From an uncultured Nitrospira sp. (GTDB lineage: Bacteria > Nitrospirota > Nitrospiria > Nitrospirales > Nitrospiraceae): DNA of 54,526 nt. The notes below the pieces were generated by a model. The model did no database searches. It was given only the letters and a program-made list of their open reading frames with translations, and was not told the DNA's origin. Position 1 is the first letter of the stretch, and each line of letters begins with the position of its first letter. The DNA lies in the NCBI GenBank assembly GCA_946479785.1, contig CAMLHQ010000012.1, positions 1 to 54,526 on the forward strand, given 5' to 3'. Positions 17,259-27,600 of this stretch are shown in pieces. The translations under genes and the position numbers were made by a program.

Positions 17259-19394
17259 ATGCATATATCCCGTCCGCTGCTCTCCGCTTTTTTATTGCCC
17301 AGTCTCATCGTCGCCACTGCCTATGCCCAGTCAGAGGACGAGCTCGAGACGCCGGAAGTGGTTGTCTCCAGCACGCGACTGCCCGATGCTCCCGTCGACG
17401 CGAGAACGCTGCCGGCTAAAGTCACAGTGATCACCGCCGAAGACATTCGCAAAACCGGTGCGAAGACCGTTCAAGAGGCCATCCAATGGGCGACCGGGAT
17501 CGTCATGTACGACCAGGTCGGCAATGCATTTCAGCAAACCATCGATTTAAGGGGATATAACGGCCAGCCTGTTCCCGCCACCACTGTGTTCGTCGACGGC
17601 ATGCGCATGAACGAGCCCGATTTCAACACCGTGAACTTTGATCTTATTCCCTTCGATACTATAGAGAGAATTGAGATCATTCCCGGCGCATCTGCCATCT
17701 ACGGCAAGAACGCAATGGGTGGGGCGATCAACATCATTACGAAGAGGGGGTCCGATAAGCATCAGGCGACAGGCGAAACGCTCTTCGGCAGCTTCCATCG
17801 TGAGCGATATACCATAAACGCAAGCGGTCCAATCGGGAAATTTGACTATTACACAAATTTTGCACGAGAAACTGAAAGCGGATATCGGGATGAATCTGCT
17901 GCTCGCATCTCTCGGTTCTTCGGGAAACTGGGCTATCGCCCGACTTCCGATACCGATCTTACAGTTTCATACACCTACGTGAAGGACCGCTTGCAACAGG
18001 CGGGATCTTTGCCGATCAGTCAGGCAGAAATTAATCCAAAGAGCAACTTTACTCCTGGTGACTACTTCGCGAGTGAAATGAATGTCGTTCGTTTCACCGG
18101 AAGGCAGGCATTGCCTCTGGGATTTGCTCTCAATGTGAACGGGTTCTACCGACACCTCAACCAAGATCAATTTACGGTCAGTCAGCCGTTCTTTCCAGGC
18201 GGTGATCTTCCGCAAGCGACTAACCAGATACTCACCGAATCAAAGGGTGGGACAGCCCAATTGACTCAGGATGCTGGATTCTTTGGCTACCGCAACATGC
18301 TCGTGATTGGATCGGAGTTTACGCGTAACAATTTTGGAAATGGCCGGCTGTCGCAGGTGGGCACGTTTACTTCATCCGGTGTTGGTTCAACGGACGAGGA
18401 TGTCTTGGGCGCATACGTCCAAGACACGCTCAATATTGCGTCGACGTTCGTTCTCACCGCAGGTATCAGATATGACCACGATCAGATCGGCTTTGTCGAC
18501 AATAATAATGTGAGCAACAGCGGAGATAAGCGGTTTAGCCGGGCCACGCCTCGCGTGGGTTTGACTTATTTAATCACGCCCCGCACGAGCCTGTATTTCA
18601 GCTACGGCGAAGCATTTCGTACCCCGACGTTCAATGAATTATTCGCGTTGGGATCGTTCGGGTCCAATCCGAATCTCAAGCCTGTTCACAGTAGAAACTA
18701 TGAAGTGGGAGTGAAGTCGGCATTGGGCACCTGGGGCGAAGCGACCATTGCACTGTATCGTGCGGATGTCAGGAACGAAATCTTGATCGTCTGCGGGGAT
18801 CCGTTCACCTGCGGTCAATCGACCTTTGCGACTAATCAGAACATCGATCGATCGCGGCGTCAAGGAATCGAAACGACGCTGAAGGCGCGATACAACCACT
18901 ATGTCGATGCGACGGTTAATTATACGTATACGCAGGCTACCATCGAGAGCGATCTCACGTTAAACCCCTTCTTCTTCGGGCCGGGTGGGTTCTCGCCGTA
19001 TGTTGAACAGGTACAGAAGGGGAGCAGCTTTCCGTTGGTGCCGAAGCACAGGCTTGGCGTCACGGGAAACTATCATCCCATCGAGGGCTTGACCATCTCA
19101 CTGACAGGGCTCTATGTGAGCACACAGTTCTTTACGAACGACGAACAAAACGTTCAGCCACGATTGCCGGGCTATTTCGTGTTGAACAGTCGTGTGGCCT
19201 ATGAGCGGCCGGTTCCTGGTGGACGACTGGGGGGGTTCGTAATGCTGAATAATATGCTCGATCAGCGCTATTCAACCCAGGGGATTATAGCTGCAAACAA
19301 TCTGACCGGAGGAGGGAACGTCGAGCGATTTGTGGTTCCGGCGCCAGGTATTGCCATTTATGGCGGCCTGAGTTATCGATTCGAGGGGTTATAA
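17259..19394 (+). CDS. btuB: TonB-dependent outer-membrane receptor, probable cobalamin receptor
   Basis: An outer-membrane beta-barrel that would import B12 using TonB energy. The 711 residues have a signal peptide (residues 1-24, ending AYAQ), a TonB-box-like TPEVVVSSTR, a plug domain (about 45-160: PAKVTVITAEDIRKTGAKTV, IDLRGYNGQPV, IERIEIIPGASAIYGKNAMG, INIITKRG) and a barrel ending YGGLSYRFEGL, whose C-terminal segment includes a phenylalanine at RF. Substrate assignment rests on the cobalamin riboswitch upstream and the adenosyltransferase downstream; the barrel alone would allow iron chelates. TonB/ExbBD are not in the window. Confidence 0.88.
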   Translation: MHISRPLLSAFLLPSLIVATAYAQSEDELETPEVVVSSTRLPDAPVDARTLPAKVTVITAEDIRKTGAKTVQEAIQWATGIVMYDQVGNAFQQTIDLRGYNGQPVPATTVFVDGMRMNEPDFNTVNFDLIPFDTIERIEIIPGASAIYGKNAMGGAINIITKRGSDKHQATGETLFGSFHRERYTINASGPIGKFDYYTNFARETESGYRDESAARISRFFGKLGYRPTSDTDLTVSYTYVKDRLQQAGSLPISQAEINPKSNFTPGDYFASEMNVVRFTGRQALPLGFALNVNGFYRHLNQDQFTVSQPFFPGGDLPQATNQILTESKGGTAQLTQDAGFFGYRNMLVIGSEFTRNNFGNGRLSQVGTFTSSGVGSTDEDVLGAYVQDTLNIASTFVLTAGIRYDHDQIGFVDNNNVSNSGDKRFSRATPRVGLTYLITPRTSLYFSYGEAFRTPTFNELFALGSFGSNPNLKPVHSRNYEVGVKSALGTWGEATIALYRADVRNEILIVCGDPFTCGQSTFATNQNIDRSRRQGIETTLKARYNHYVDATVNYTYTQATIESDLTLNPFFFGPGGFSPYVEQVQKGSSFPLVPKHRLGVTGNYHPIEGLTISLTGLYVSTQFFTNDEQNVQPRLPGYFVLNSRVAYERPVPGGRLGGFVMLNNMLDQRYSTQGIIAANNLTGGGNVERFVVPAPGIAIYGGLSYRFEGL

Positions 19395-19412
19395 CAGTTA
19401 CGAGAGGTGAGC

Positions 19413-20036
19413 ATGCGTATCACGAAGGTCTATACGAAAACCGGGGACAAAGGAAAAACACGTTTGGCCGGCGGTCAGCTCGTCTGGAAGGACAGTCTTC
19501 GAGTGGAAGCGTATGGGAGCGTCGATGAACTCAATGCGACGATCGGCTCGGTGTACGCGATGCGTGAGGAGACTTCCGCGCGCGATTCCCTGCAAGACGA
19601 ACTCCGCTGGGTACAGAATAAACTGTTCGACATCGGCGGATTGTTGGCGACGGCTCCCGGTCAATCCTTCAGTAATATGCCGCAGATCACTTCGGCTGAT
19701 ACGGCAAGGCTGGAACGGTTAATTGACAGGTGCCAGCTCGAACTCGCGCCGCTTAAGGAGTTCATTCTTCCTGGTGGTGGAACGATCGGCAGCCAGCTCC
19801 ACATGGCTCGAACGATATGCCGAAGGGCTGAACGTCGATGCGTCAGCTTAATGCGAAAAGAACCGGTTATGGCCTCGATCGTAGTGTTTTTGAACCGCTT
19901 AAGTGATACGTTGTTTGTCCTGGCGCGGTGGGTGGCCAAAGAACAGGGAAGAACTGAAGTGTACTGGAAGCGAGAAGCAGAAATAGATCGATCGTCGAAG
20001 AAGGAGAAACGTCATCGCAACGCAAAAAGCATCTGA
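19413..20036 (+). CDS. Cob(I)alamin adenosyltransferase, PduO type
   Basis: Transfers adenosyl from ATP to cob(I)alamin, making coenzyme B12. The 207-residue protein has the PduO-family blocks VYTKTGDKGKTRLAGG (ATP-binding N-terminus), RVEAYGSVDELNATIGS, EFILPGGGTIGSQLHMART and CRRAERRC, then FLNRLSDTLFVLARW. The ATG at 19413 is preferred over the in-frame GTG at 19407 because GAGAGG (19401-19406) would abut the GTG but is 6 bases from the ATG. It follows btuB by 18 bp, so it likely shares the riboswitch. The basic C-terminal tail (SSKKEKRHRNAK) is not conserved in the family. Confidence 0.92.
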   Translation: MRITKVYTKTGDKGKTRLAGGQLVWKDSLRVEAYGSVDELNATIGSVYAMREETSARDSLQDELRWVQNKLFDIGGLLATAPGQSFSNMPQITSADTARLERLIDRCQLELAPLKEFILPGGGTIGSQLHMARTICRRAERRCVSLMRKEPVMASIVVFLNRLSDTLFVLARWVAKEQGRTEVYWKREAEIDRSSKKEKRHRNAKSI

Positions 20037-20967
20037 GCTCACTTGAAAAGACGGCGCCATGTGCCCTCACCGAATGCAACCATTGAGTCCTACCACGGTT
20101 CTCGACAGACTGGTCCCACCGCTTGTAGCTTAAACCTTTCGTAATCGATCAGCGGGGGTTTGAGAAGTCTTCCTTCCCTCAACGCTTGTTCTTCGATCCG
20201 CACCGGCGTTCCTCAGAGGTCTGGATAACAATCTGTCCAAGTCCTTCGGCTGGGATTTGCGCATACAACTCCGACGAAAGAGTAGTCGCGCCTAGGGTGT
20301 CTTGGCAGCGGCACGTAAATGTCGTTGAAAAGGCTGAATCGTCAACCGCTTAGCGTTTATTACAGGCTGTCAAGCATCGGTCCCAACGATATCCAGAGGA
20401 CGAGTGCGTCACCATTTAACGGGAGAGCGCGATCACACGAATTGGTGTGGTGAAGTGACAGGCTTCGTGTCGCCAGGGATGAAAATTTTGCATTTCCCAT
20501 ACAAACGAGGAATGCCGGTTTCGGTTCGCCTGCTACACTTCTTATCGACATGCAGTCAATGAGAAAGACGCGATGTGGAGAACGGCGAATCAATCGATCA
20601 ATGCTCCGTGGATATCACGAACATAATCACTCGAAGTGTAGAGTGGCCAATTTTTGCCCAAACGGCATCATTTTGTCGCAACCTGAACAATCCTGTGTCG
20701 GACGAGTGCGAATGATATTCCGGCGGAGAATACATAAATCTCTGAAAGGCCAAGTGTTTTATGTTCGGTATTCACGTAGTCTACATCGAATGCGAATAAG
20801 CACAACCTTTGCAGAGGTGGCCGAATGCATCGACGTGTCCGCACGCGATTGCCGTCGTGGGCATGACCGAACCCATTGCAGAAAAACGGTAATTGCTAGG
20901 CGATAAGAACGAAGAGTGAGAAAAGGAACTAAGAATCCGATCAAGTGGCATCAATAAGGAGGAAGGT
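20037..20967. other. Gene-poor 931-bp stretch
   Basis: No convincing gene on either strand. The longest frame (20550-20906) has an arginine- and cysteine-rich, shuffled-looking product without a family signature. Composition is more A+T-rich than the flanks. It must contain the promoter of the chemosensory cluster, but I could not identify clear sigma-70, sigma-28 or sigma-54 boxes. Confidence 0.5.
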
Positions 20968-21705
20968 ATGGACGCGACATGGTTCAACTGGCGGATGGCG
21001 GGCGGAGTAGCGGCGGTGGCTCTGATGTTCACCGCGAGCACGGCGCTTGCGGCTAACGAAGCCGAAGTAGCGGAGCACTTGATCGACCTGGTGAAGATCG
21101 GCCGTGGGGTCCTGTCCGAACAAATGGGGAACATCAATGATCCGGCGAAGACCAGCAAGGGCTTTACCGGCGACTATGTGGCCGGACAGGTCATTGAGCG
21201 ATTCAAGAAAAAGACCAATATCGATCTCCGAATCCCAAATGCCGTTCCACAGGCTGGTCTGTATCTCGCGCTGGTGCAGGCCGAGAAAGACGTGGTCGAC
21301 GAGGCGCAGCCGGTGATCAACCGGCCCGGCATCGGCTTTAAGGGATTCATCCCGGCGGTGTTTGCCAGAAAGACCGGAGAAAATTTCTACAAGAAAACGG
21401 GCGTGAGATTGAAACTCACCGGAATCGATTACCGCAACATCAACAATCGCCCGGACGATTTCGAAGCCGAGGTGCTTCGGATGTTCAACGATCCTCGGCA
21501 TCCCAAGGGCCAGACCTATGTGCGCAATACAATGCTCGACGGCAAGCCGGTCCTTCGTATGATGGACCCTGAATATGCCGCCGCCTCCTGCTTGTCTTGT
21601 CACGGCACGCCGAAGGGCGGGAAGGACATCACGGGCGGTCACAAGGAAGGCTGGAAAGAAGGAGACCTGGCAGGGGCCATCAGCGTGGTCCTTCCGCTGA
21701 AGTAA
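20968..21705 (+). CDS. Periplasmic haem-c DUF3365 (Tll0287-like) sensor protein
   Basis: A 245-residue exported protein: signal peptide 1-28 (ending STALA-AN), then a DUF3365/Tll0287-like haem domain with one c-type haem motif C208-L-S-C211-H212 and the following G. Family-like blocks include GFIPAVFARKTGENFYKKTG, LKLTGIDYRNINNRPDDFE and a C-terminal EGDLAGAISVVLP. Such domains bind haem in the periplasm and are found alone or as the input part of receptors and kinases; redox or gas sensing is commonly proposed. GGAGGAAGG sits just before the ATG. Being first in a chemosensory cluster, it may present a redox or ligand signal to the receptor at 22739. Confidence 0.85.
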   Translation: MDATWFNWRMAGGVAAVALMFTASTALAANEAEVAEHLIDLVKIGRGVLSEQMGNINDPAKTSKGFTGDYVAGQVIERFKKKTNIDLRIPNAVPQAGLYLALVQAEKDVVDEAQPVINRPGIGFKGFIPAVFARKTGENFYKKTGVRLKLTGIDYRNINNRPDDFEAEVLRMFNDPRHPKGQTYVRNTMLDGKPVLRMMDPEYAAASCLSCHGTPKGGKDITGGHKEGWKEGDLAGAISVVLPLK

Positions 21706-21775
21706 GACGAGGCAATCAAGCAATGCTGAGCCGGCTTGAGAGTTACCTATAACCCAGAACCAAGGAGAAGCAGCG

Positions 21776-22138
21776 ATGAGCAAGATTGTTGTGGTCGACG
21801 ATTCCTATGCCGAACTGCAGGTGATCGAGGGAGTCTTGAAAGGGGCAAACCATACGGTGGTGTCCTTCCCGAACACGGAAAAGCTGGAGGATAAGATCGT
21901 CAGCGAGAAACCTGATTTGATCGTCATGGACGTGGTCATGCCCGGCCGTAACGGCTTCCAGGCATGCCGCGACCTTAAGAACGACGATCGGACGAAGAAC
22001 ATTCCCATCATTCTCTGCACCTCCAAGGGCAACGAAAGCGATAAATTCTGGGGCCAGCAGCAAGGCGCCAACGCCCATGTCGTGAAGCCCTTCAAGGGCG
22101 AGGAACTGCTCGCGGTCGTCAAGCGGGTATTGGGATAA
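21776..22138 (+). CDS. PilH/CheY-like single-domain response regulator
   Basis: A 120-residue stand-alone receiver domain. Acidic pocket DD at 8-9, phospho-acceptor D52 in LIVMDVVMPGRNGFQ, the switch threonine/serine in LCTSKGNESDKFWG and the lysine in HVVKPFKG. The segment 'TSKxxExDKxWGxxQGA' is characteristic of PilH-type regulators of the Chp/Pil system rather than flagellar CheY. It is preceded by AAGGAG and followed 5 bp later by cheW. A phosphate sink or motor/pilus output is likely. Confidence 0.85.
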   Translation: MSKIVVVDDSYAELQVIEGVLKGANHTVVSFPNTEKLEDKIVSEKPDLIVMDVVMPGRNGFQACRDLKNDDRTKNIPIILCTSKGNESDKFWGQQQGANAHVVKPFKGEELLAVVKRVLG

Positions 22139-22143
22139 CCGCC

Positions 22144-22671
22144 ATGTCTGCTGCGCAGAGCTCGACATCGGTTGCGCCAAGCACTGTTGGTTCCATTGCC
22201 CCATCTGGAGGGGATGGTGCGGCTCAGACAGTGGGCACATCGACGGTGCGTGCCGCGATTGTCTCATTGGGAGGAGAGCTCTTTACGATCGATCTGCAGA
22301 ACGTGCGGGAAGTGTTCGTCGTGGAATCCATTACTCCGGTGCCCCGCATGCCGTCCGGTTTGGTTGGCGTCACGAACCTGCGAGGATCCGTAGTGCCGTT
22401 GCTCGATTTGCGGCAAATGATCGGCCTCGCCGCCGAGACTGCCCTCAAGTATGCCGTCGTGGTAAAGCACGGCAACTGGCAGGTTGGTGTCTTGGTGGAT
22501 ACGGTTCCAGAAATTCGCACCCTGTCGAAAGACCAATTCTTGCCGGCTCCGATCGGCACAGGTGATGGAGGGAATCCCTTTGTGTCGACAGTCGTGAAGT
22601 TGGAGGACCGGCTCCGAGGTGTTCTGGAAACGTCGGTGGTCCTTTCCCATTTCGAGGGCACAGATAATTAG
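22144..22671 (+). CDS. cheW: CheW-type adaptor
   Basis: Couples the receptor to CheA. The 175 residues comprise a disordered Ser/Thr/Gly-rich N-terminal extension (1-33) and a full CheW domain: AAIVSLGGELFTIDLQNVRE, ITPVPRMPSGLVGVTNLRGS, VVPLLDLRQMIGL and GVLVDTVPEI. The NLRG motif needed for receptor contact is intact. It is the canonical adaptor of this cluster, unlike the two divergent CheW-like proteins at 28117 and 28608. Confidence 0.9.
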   Translation: MSAAQSSTSVAPSTVGSIAPSGGDGAAQTVGTSTVRAAIVSLGGELFTIDLQNVREVFVVESITPVPRMPSGLVGVTNLRGSVVPLLDLRQMIGLAAETALKYAVVVKHGNWQVGVLVDTVPEIRTLSKDQFLPAPIGTGDGGNPFVSTVVKLEDRLRGVLETSVVLSHFEGTDN

Positions 22672-22738
22672 GAGATCGTGCATGCAGGGCTTGGGGTTCG
22701 TGGATCGATCGTATCGCTAGGAGAAAGAGGAGGTTCCC

Positions 22739-24613
22739 ATGCTGAGGTTTAACTTTTTTCAATGGTTCGAAAACTTAAAAACACAGGCCAAGCTGTTAAC
22801 CGTCTTCGGCTTGGTCGGCGTCATCATCGCCGCCATGGCCGGAGTGGGCATCGTGACCAACGGCCGCCTATCTACACAGGCGGAAACGGTGTACGCCGAC
22901 TATATGGTGCCGTTGACCGAGTTCAACTCGGTCCTGTTCAACCTCAACCGGTATCACGAATCCTTGATCGACGTGTCCAGAACGCCGCGTGCATCGGACT
23001 TCGAAATTGAGTTGAAGGACATTGCTCCCTATCGTGCCGAAGTGGAACGACTGATCGGGAAATATGAATCGACGAGGTTGCGTACGTCGAGCAGTGGCCG
23101 GGATGAGGCCAAGGACCTCGTCGAATTGAAGGCCGCCCTCAAGTCATTTTTTAATGAGGGCGAAGCCGCGGTGAATACCATCAAAGAAAGCTTCGAAAAT
23201 AAGGCCCTGACGTCGGCTCAGGCTCTTGACATGCGGGAACTGGGTGCTCTCGCGATCACCGTGAGTTTGGCTCCCGCCTTCGAGAAGGTGACGGAGCGCC
23301 ACGCAGAACAGATTAAAACGATGTCCGAAATCGCCAAGGACCTTTCTGATGAATCCAGGACAATGGCCTGGAATGCGACCCTCATTCTGGTCGTCGGCGG
23401 TGTCGTGGCGGTGTTTTTAGGGTTGGCGCTCGGATACTGGGTGGCTCACAAACTCTCGTTGGGTATTGGACTGGTCGCCAGCGTTGCGCAGCAAGCGGCG
23501 AGCGGCAATTATCAAGCGCGAGCAAAAATCGCGTCCAAAGACGAGCTGGGACAGATGGCCTTGTCGTTCAACACCATGTTGGACCGCATCACGGCCCTGG
23601 TGACGTCGGAGGGTGAACGCGACGAGATGCAAAAGCGTTTGATGAACTTCCTCGTGCTGGTGTCGGACGTCGGTAAGGGAGATTTGACCAAGCGTGGCGA
23701 GGTGACCGCAGACATGTTCGGCAACCTGGCGGACGGTTTCAACCTCATGATCGCTCGGTTCGGCCAATTGCTCAAACAAGTCCGTGAGGCTGCAGAACGC
23801 GTCAATAAGTCGGCCGGTACGCTGCGGGACAGCGCCGGTCAGATGGCCGGAACTGCGAAGCATCAGGCTGACGAGTCGGTCAAGACGCTGAGCGCGGTCG
23901 AACAGTTGGCCTCTCAGATGCGTCAGGTCGCAGAAACCGCCGGCGCTTCTTCGGAATCCGCCAAGCAAGTGTTGCAAGCGACTGAGCGCGGTCGTGTCGC
24001 GGTGCAAGAAACCGTGCAGGACATGCAGAGCATCCGCGCCGCGGTGCAACGTATGTCAAAGCAGGTCAAGGGCCTCGGCGACCGGTCATTGGAAATTTCG
24101 CAGATCGTGTCGACGATTCGAGATATCGCCAATCAAACCAACCTCCTCGCGCTGAACGCCGCCATCGAGGCGGCCGGCGCAGGTGAAGCCGGTGCCCGAT
24201 TCGCCGTGGTCGCCGACCAGGTGAGAAAGCTGGCCGAAAGCTCGACACAAGCGACGCGCGAAATTGCCGACCTCGTGAAAGTCATTCAGTCCGAAACACA
24301 GGACGCGGTGGTCGCCATGGAACAGGAAACCCAGGCGGTGGAAGCGGGATCAGCTTCCGCGCTGCGTACCGGCGAAGTGTTCAACGAAATTTCAGGCATC
24401 GCGCAACGCTCCGCTGAATTGGCGCAAACCATCGCCAGTTCCGCAGCGACGCAGACGGCTTCAACAGACCAGGTAGGTCGCTCCATTAAGGATTTCACGG
24501 GCGGTGCCGTGGCGACGCAAAAAGCTACCGATGCCGCACGGTTGACCGTCGAAGACATGGCCAAACTCGCCGATGGTCTGACAGCCTCGGTCGCGCAGTT
24601 CAAGCTGGCCTAA
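22739..24613 (+). CDS. Methyl-accepting chemotaxis protein, PilJ-like
   Basis: Membrane receptor of 624 residues. TM1 is about residues 20-40, a helical periplasmic bundle about 41-210, TM2 about 214-234, a first HAMP about 235-290 and a second HAMP-like unit about 300-355 ([20 protein letters not shown]), then the cytoplasmic coiled coil with the hairpin tip [19 protein letters not shown] (about 462-480) and [15 protein letters not shown]. Two HAMP units and the PilH/CheA context recall PilJ. It ends AQFKLA, so there is no NWETF-type tether for CheR, and no cheR or cheB is encoded nearby. The periplasmic domain has no cysteine pair or haem motif; any redox input would come through the DUF3365 protein. 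Confidence 0.9.
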   Translation: MLRFNFFQWFENLKTQAKLLTVFGLVGVIIAAMAGVGIVTNGRLSTQAETVYADYMVPLTEFNSVLFNLNRYHESLIDVSRTPRASDFEIELKDIAPYRAEVERLIGKYESTRLRTSSSGRDEAKDLVELKAALKSFFNEGEAAVNTIKESFENKALTSAQALDMRELGALAITVSLAPAFEKVTERHAEQIKTMSEIAKDLSDESRTMAWNATLILVVGGVVAVFLGLALGYWVAHKLSLGIGLVASVAQQAASGNYQARAKIASKDELGQMALSFNTMLDRITALVTSEGERDEMQKRLMNFLVLVSDVGKGDLTKRGEVTADMFGNLADGFNLMIARFGQLLKQVREAAERVNKSAGTLRDSAGQMAGTAKHQADESVKTLSAVEQLASQMRQVAETAGASSESAKQVLQATERGRVAVQETVQDMQSIRAAVQRMSKQVKGLGDRSLEISQIVSTIRDIANQTNLLALNAAIEAAGAGEAGARFAVVADQVRKLAESSTQATREIADLVKVIQSETQDAVVAMEQETQAVEAGSASALRTGEVFNEISGIAQRSAELAQTIASSAATQTASTDQVGRSIKDFTGGAVATQKATDAARLTVEDMAKLADGLTASVAQFKLA

Positions 24614-24663
24614 GGCCTGATACCCGGAGCGCCGTCATGGCGCTCCGGTGAGAAAGGATAGGG

Positions 24664-27600
24664 ATGAGCTCCGAACTGGACCGTCAGGGCCTTCTCGATA
24701 TCTTCGTCATGGAAGCTGCGGAAGCGCTGGCGGCCCTCTCGTCAGCGGTGAGTCCTTCCGGCGACGCATTGCCGAGCCCGCAAGAACTCCAAAATCAATA
24801 TGTGTGGGCGCATAAAGTGCGCGGGGCAGCCGGTATTTATGGCTTTGCCGGCCTCGCTTTGTTGGGAGAACTGCTCGAAACCACACTGGAACAGTCCACC
24901 GATATCGATCCGGTTCTTTGGCCGAAGACGGTCGGTGCATTGCGCGGCATGGTGGAGGCGTTTCAGTCGCAGCTGGAGATCGTCAAGCAGGGCGGCCAAG
25001 AAGATCTCTCTGTGAGCGCCCATTGGAAAAGGGAGTTGGCGGCTCTCTTGCCGGCTTCGTCCAATGTCGGTTCTTCTGAAGGCGGATCGGATGTCTTGCC
25101 CTCTGACTATTTGGTCCCCACCATCGATGCGGAAGTTCTTTCCTATTTCGCTCCGGAAGCCGATGAATATCTCCAAACGTTGGAGGTGTTGGCCAATCGT
25201 CTGCGCGAGAGCCCCAGCGACGCGGAAACGATTCAAGCGCTCTATCGGACCGCCCATACGCTGAAGGGGTCGGCCCATACGATTGGATTTAAGGTCATTG
25301 GAGATATCGCGCATCCCGTCGAAGCCTGCATGATCGCGGTGCGCGACGGACAGATTCCCGTCTCGACCGCACTGTTGGCCACCATCGGCGAGGCGGTGAG
25401 TGTGATTCGACTCCTGATACGCCGCGACGACAGCAAGCTCGCTCAACTTCAACACGATGTCCCGGACGTCACCAACACGTTACAGCAGATTCAGAACGGC
25501 CAGCCTGTAGGCGCGCCACCAGTGACTGTCGCTCTCGCGCAAGAGAAGCCTGCGCTGCAGGTGTCGACGGCGGTGCTGGAGCCGCCGGTTGAAACGAGTC
25601 AGGCTTCCGCCGCTTCAGCGGAAGTTTCGACGCAGTTGACGGATGAATACCTCATGCCGAAGCTGGATCCTGAGGTGCTCTCCTATTTCGCACCGGAGGC
25701 TCAGGAATATTTGGAGTCGTTGGAAGCCCAATTACTTCGTCTTGAAAAAGAACCGCAGAACCCGGAACTCATCAATCAACTGTTCCGAACGGCCCATACG
25801 CTCAAGGGTTCGGCTTATACGGTCGGGTTTCAGTCGATCGGCGATATGACTCACTACGTGGAAGATTTCATGGGAGGGGTACGCGAAGGCCGGGTGAAGG
25901 TGCAGCCAGGTCACACTGACGTGCTTCTGCGGTCGGTGGATGTCGTGCGGTTGCTGATGCGCCGCGATCCGACCTTGACCGGAACGGTTCGCCAGCGTTT
26001 TGCCGCGGCGATGAAGGGCTTGAAACAACTGGAGCAGCTCACCGCGGGCGAAACTGCCGCCAAGACAGCGACGGTTCAATCTGTGCCGACAGCTCCTGTC
26101 ACCGAAACAAGAGATCAACAGGAGCCAGAACAGGCCAAGGCAAAAGATGCGGGCAGCGAAGACCGCGAAGTGATTCGTGTGAGCCGTGACCGCTTGGAGC
26201 GGTTGTTGAACCTGGTTGGTGAGCTGGTCATCGGCCGTGGACGACTCGAGCAACGCCTGCGTGTGTTGGAACAACTGTCGCAACAGGTGTTGGCCTGTAA
26301 AGTGCGGCTGACGGATTCGGTGCGTTCCTTCGAGGAAAAACACACGTTTACACTTCCGACATCCACAGGCAGCTCCACGGACCAGGCAAAGGCCGGCTCC
26401 GCGGCGGCTGCATTCACAGGATTGCACGACTTCGGCGGCTTGGAATTCGACAAGTATGACGACTTCAATATTCTGGCTCGGCGTATCAGCGAGGTGACGG
26501 CAGATATTTCCGAGTCGATGACACAGCTGAGCGGGTCGATTCGCAGGTCGCACGAAGACATGAGCCACCTGCAACAACTGACGCTCGGCATGCGAGATGA
26601 AATTGCACGTGCGCGCATGGTGCCGATCGGCACGCCCTTTACCAGGTTCCGCCGGGCTACTCGCGAGATGGCACGGGCTACGGGCAAAGAAGTCACACTG
26701 GTCACATCCGGTGAACATACAGAAGTGGATACCGGCGTCGTCGAACGGTTGGTCGATCCGCTGGTGCATCTGGTCCGCAATGCCGTCTATCACGGAATCG
26801 AACCGGCGGCCTTGCGCGTATCCAAAGGCAAGCCGGCCGCAGGCACGATCTATCTCCATGCGTCTCATCGAGGCAACGCCGTGTTGATCGAGGTGGAAGA
26901 CGATGGAGCCGGTTTGGACATTGACAAGATTCGAGCGAAGGCCCTCGAGCGCGGCCTGGTGCGTTCCGATGTCGCGAAGAATCTGCCTGAAGCAGAGGCG
27001 ATCAAGTTCATTTTCATGCCGGGCTTTTCGACCGCGGATCAAGTCGGTGACCAAGCCGGTCGTGGCGTCGGCATGGACGTGGTCAAACGAGTGATCGAGA
27101 GCATGAACGGTCACATCGACGTCGAATCGGTGCGTGGCGTGGGGACCAAGTTCACCCTGCACCTCCCGCTGACGCTGTTGATCGCGACGGCCTTGATGGT
27201 CCGATCCGGCGAAGAACGTTATGGGATTCCGCTGCCGAGCGTGCGTGAGGTGACCATGCTCACGGCAAGTTCGCTTCAACAGATGGGCGAACGGTCGTTG
27301 CTGCAGATTGGAGACGAAGCCATCGATGTGCAGCCGTTGCGACAGTTGATGTATCGAGGCGGCAGCGGAGGGATTGAGGTCGGAAAGCCGGTTGTGATCG
27401 TACGAACGGGAGCCGGTCCCATCGGTCTCGCCGTCGACGAATTGCTCGGCCGTCAAGAAATCGTCATCAAGCCGATCGGATCGCTTAAGTCTCTTGAACG
27501 TTCATGTTTCGGCGGCGCGACGATCGATCCGGAAGGCCGGGTGGTCCTTGTCCTTGATCCTGCGCGTTTGGTATCCGGTGGCGAAAAGATCGTGGCGCCG

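Noticed and set aside
20550..20906. A 118-codon frame in the gap before the chemosensory cluster
   Set aside because: Arg/Cys-rich composition, no ribosome binding site and no recognisable fold; treated as non-coding.
25732..27456. A 574-codon frame on the - strand inside cheA
   Set aside because: It is a long shadow frame created by codon bias; the sense strand encodes clear Hpt, ATPase and dimerisation motifs, and the antisense product is His/Arg-rich without a family match.
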